This document shows positions 61,690 to 64,000 of a stretch of 64,000 bases of DNA, piece after piece. Every line of letters starts with the position of its first letter. The first letter of the stretch is position 1. The translations under genes were made by a program, and so were the position numbers. The notes beneath the pieces were generated by a model, which made no database searches, was not told where the DNA came from, and was given only the letters and a program-made list of their open reading frames with translations. This DNA comes from Gracilimonas sp034520725 (GTDB lineage Bacteria > Bacteroidota > Rhodothermia > Balneolales > Balneolaceae): positions 744,001-808,000 of the forward strand of contig JAXHNH010000011.1 in NCBI GenBank assembly GCA_034520725.1, given 5' to 3'.

Positions 61690-62667
61690 ATGGCAAACGA
61701 AAACAACATATTACCACCAAACGACCCCGATCTTCTTCTGGCTAAAAGAATTGGAGATGTTTTACCTGATCTTAAGACCTTAGATACTGAAAAGGATTCT
61801 TTTCTCAATGATCTTTTCAATTACAAGAGATCTGTTGAAGAAAGAAATATGGAGACTATCAATTCCGTTGACCTTTGGGATTCCATAGAAACCAGGATCA
61901 ATGAATCAGGTTCAGAATCCATAAAGGGAAGGATCCTGAATTTTACACCTGCTATCAGACGCTTTGCCATTGCAGCTTCTATCCTTATTGCAGCCATTGT
62001 TGGAAGCTTCTTACTTCAGGATCAAGCTCAGCCAACCCTTATTGGTGAAAGCTTTGCCTCCATCTCAGAAGTTGCCCTGACAGACGGTTCAACCGTTAGC
62101 CTCCGCCCTTATTCTAAGATCTATCTTTTAAAAGAAAGCGAGTCTGAAATGTCATACAAACTGGAAGGCGAGGCTTATTTTGATATAACCTCAGATCCTC
62201 AGAGAATATTTTCGGTTGTAACCGATCAATCCAAAGTTCAGGTGCTAGGTACAAAATTTATTTTGAGCGAATGGGGTAATACTGCTAACGTATATCTTGA
62301 AGAGGGACAAATAAAATTTGAGTCTTTAAGATCAGGCAGTTTTGTTGTTCTTGAACCGGGACAATCTTCCATAATTGATGTAAATGCGGTTTCACCTGAA
62401 GTTACTGTGAAAGATCCTGAGGTCTTCACGGACTGGTTGACCAACGAATTAACTTTCAATAATGACCGTGTTCGTGATATCTTCAATGAGCTCGAACAAC
62501 ATTTCAACATCCGTATTCAGGGACCTGATTCCATAGAAAATGAAACTCTCAGCGGCTCCATTGAGTTAGATGAAATTGATGCTGTACTTCGGGACTTTGA
62601 ACTAGTGCTGGGTGGCAGCTTTACCAGGACTGACAGTAATACCTATGAGTTTAACGCTGAATCTTGA
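61690..62667 (+). CDS. FecR family anti-sigma regulator
   Basis: A 325-residue single-pass membrane protein. The cytoplasmic N-terminal ~90 residues should bind sigma; the membrane helix is about residues 94-115 (FAIAASILIAAIVGSFLL); the periplasmic FecR domain follows (EVALTDGSTVSLRPYSKIYL, GEAYFDIT, VQVLGTKFILSEWG, VYLEEGQIKFES) with a C-terminal DUF4974-like part (FNNDRVRDIFNELEQHFNIRI). It should relay the signal of the adjacent receptor to the sigma factor at 58791. The hairpin before it may set its expression apart. Confidence 0.9.
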   Translation: MANENNILPPNDPDLLLAKRIGDVLPDLKTLDTEKDSFLNDLFNYKRSVEERNMETINSVDLWDSIETRINESGSESIKGRILNFTPAIRRFAIAASILIAAIVGSFLLQDQAQPTLIGESFASISEVALTDGSTVSLRPYSKIYLLKESESEMSYKLEGEAYFDITSDPQRIFSVVTDQSKVQVLGTKFILSEWGNTANVYLEEGQIKFESLRSGSFVVLEPGQSSIIDVNAVSPEVTVKDPEVFTDWLTNELTFNNDRVRDIFNELEQHFNIRIQGPDSIENETLSGSIELDEIDAVLRDFELVLGGSFTRTDSNTYEFNAES

Positions 62668-62670
62668 TCA

Positions 62671-64000
62671 ATGATCAAAAATTTTATCCGGTCGATATTT
62701 TTTGGGGTTTTTCTGGCAGGTATTTCATCCCCTGTTCTTGCTGCAATATTCGTTTCAGGCTGAACCTCTGATCGATGTTATACACACTCTCGAAAAGGAA
62801 ACAGATTACCGGTTCCTGTACCGGGAGTCTCAGATCGCTGAAATCAGTATCACACTTGATACTGATCAAACCAATTTTATTCAAGATCTTGAGGCAGAAC
62901 TAACTTTTTATCAGATCGCTATTGAATCTGATGACCAGCGAAAGCAGATCGTTTTGTACCGCAAAAAAGATAGTAATACACCTACATTGACTATTAGTGG
63001 ACAGGTTGTGGATGGAGAATCCGGTGAGCGTCTGCCCTATGCCACTCTCTTCTGGAAGGCCGATGGGAAAACCTATGGAGTAGCTAGTAACTCATCAGGT
63101 GTATTCAATATTAATACCTCAGTGCGAAGTCCTGATTTCATGCTTCAAAGTTCTTACCTCGGTTACGAAAGCAATGAAATCAAACTCGACCTTAGGGAAG
63201 GATTTTCATTTGAAGACGTGACCATGCGGCTCACTCCAACTGCCGTTAAGGGTCAGGATATCGTGATCACAGGATTCAATTATCCCTCAAGCTCAGATAG
63301 CATCTATCGGAATTTTATAAATACCGGTGTCCTGAGTCCCTTTGGAGAAAATAACACCGCCCGAGCCTTGCAATCACTTCCATCGGTCTCCAACGGTCCG
63401 GCCGTGAATAATGGCATCACTGTTCGGGGAAGTTCACCTGATGCCACCCAGATCCTCCTTGATGGGATCACGATCTACAACCAAAGTCACCTGTTTGGAT
63501 TACTTGACAGTTTTAACCCCAATGCTTTGCAAACCTCGGGTTTTTTCTACGATGTAACACCGGCTCAGTTTCCATCTTCACCCGGAGGTACGCTTTCCAT
63601 GCTGACCAAGTCCGGTTCCCTGAATCATTTCGGGGCTTCAGCAGGCCTCAGTAACACGGCATTCAATACCACAGTTGAGGGGCCACTTCGATCCGGCCAC
63701 AGCAGTTTTCTCTTCTCCGGGGAGAGCATCAACAATGAACGTGGTAGATTGGCTGGGAAACAATGACTTGATTGCCTATGGGTTAAATATAGATCGACCC
63801 AGTGAGGTTATGGCTGATAACCTGACCGACTTACAATCAAGGCTTGTAACCCCCGGTGAATACGATGCGCTTTTTTATGATCTGCATGGTAAACTATATT
63901 TTGAGAGAAAGAATGGAGGCAGACTTACCCTTGGAGCCTACTATGGCGCTGATAACGTTTCACAGGAAGCAGAGCGACTGGTTCGGCGGTTCAACCCTAA
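62671..64000 (+). CDS. STN-domain TonB-dependent receptor, 5' part (frameshifted, cut by window end)
   Basis: Starts at the ATG at 62671 with a signal (FFGVFLAGISSPVLA), 3 bp after fecR. An indel near 62750 shifts the frame to fragment 62702-63766. An STN signalling domain (FQAEPLIDVIHTLEKETDYR) is followed by a carboxypeptidase-regulatory-like domain (ISGQVVDGESGERLPYATL) and the plug (RALQSLPSVSNGPAVNNGIT, VRGSSPDATQILLDGITIYN). A second break near 63755 leads into barrel sequence to the window edge. The STN domain should contact FecR. The ligand is unknown. Confidence 0.85.

Noticed and set aside
1..64000. CRISPR arrays or rRNA genes
   Set aside because: No regularly spaced direct repeats and no rRNA-like sequence were seen.

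Overview
The window looks like a chromosome segment from a member of the Balneolota/Rhodothermota side of the Bacteroidota-related bacteria. The reasons are the moderate G+C, many lipoproteins, an ECF sigma/FecR/STN-TonB receptor locus, a DUF4382 lipoprotein, the DsrE, YtxJ, GDCCVxC and DUF3179 families, and dispersed 'GTCATTTCGACC' repeats of the Bacteroidota kind. The taxon is inferred from gene content only. Many genes, including the housekeeping gene truA, carry single-base frame breaks. I read most of these as assembly indels and give whole genes across the breaks.

Layout. 1-7.8 kb: a minus-strand pair, an outer-membrane beta-barrel followed by a giant repeated surface protein that runs off the left edge. 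8.3-26.5 kb: a redox/thiol island. It holds a dodecin, two AhpD-like proteins, four DUF3179 paralogues, an ECF sigma with a zinc anti-sigma factor, an OsmC-type hydrolase, a MerA-like reductase, YtxJ, a GDCCVxC protein, a flavodoxin-like protein, DsrE, a thioredoxin, an outer-membrane protein, ergothioneine genes egtB-egtD, TlpA, a CcdA-like protein and DoxX. Seven transcription units in it start with the same bipartite element, GTAAGA, exactly 16 nt, then C(G/A)TC(T/A)(A/G), which I take to be the promoter of the local ECF sigma. This is the most notable discovery here. 26.6-35.5 kb: ordinary genes (ADP-forming acyl-CoA synthetase, methyltransferase, YdjM-like protein, nitroreductase, 5'-nucleotidase, TPR Ser/Thr kinase).

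35.6-48.8 kb: an accessory/defence island between an IS30 remnant and tRNA-Asn. It has a truncated DUF4365 gene, a single-chain restriction-modification enzyme with an AT-rich specificity segment, a Gabija-like OLD nuclease plus UvrD helicase pair, unknown small genes bracketed by a ~23-bp direct repeat, a sensor histidine kinase, a REP-like hairpin cluster, and a large serine recombinase whose 3' end lies antisense in the tRNA. 48.9-58.7 kb: truA, dimethylargininase, DinB, penicillin acylase, an IS110 fragment, and M16 and M23 peptidases, with three dispersed-repeat copies.

58.8-64 kb: a second ECF system: sigma factor, two lipoproteins with aspartate-rich tails, FecR and an STN-TonB receptor cut by the right edge. 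Both lipoprotein genes are preceded by a shared element, TAGGGGT, 14 nt, GTGTAATAA.
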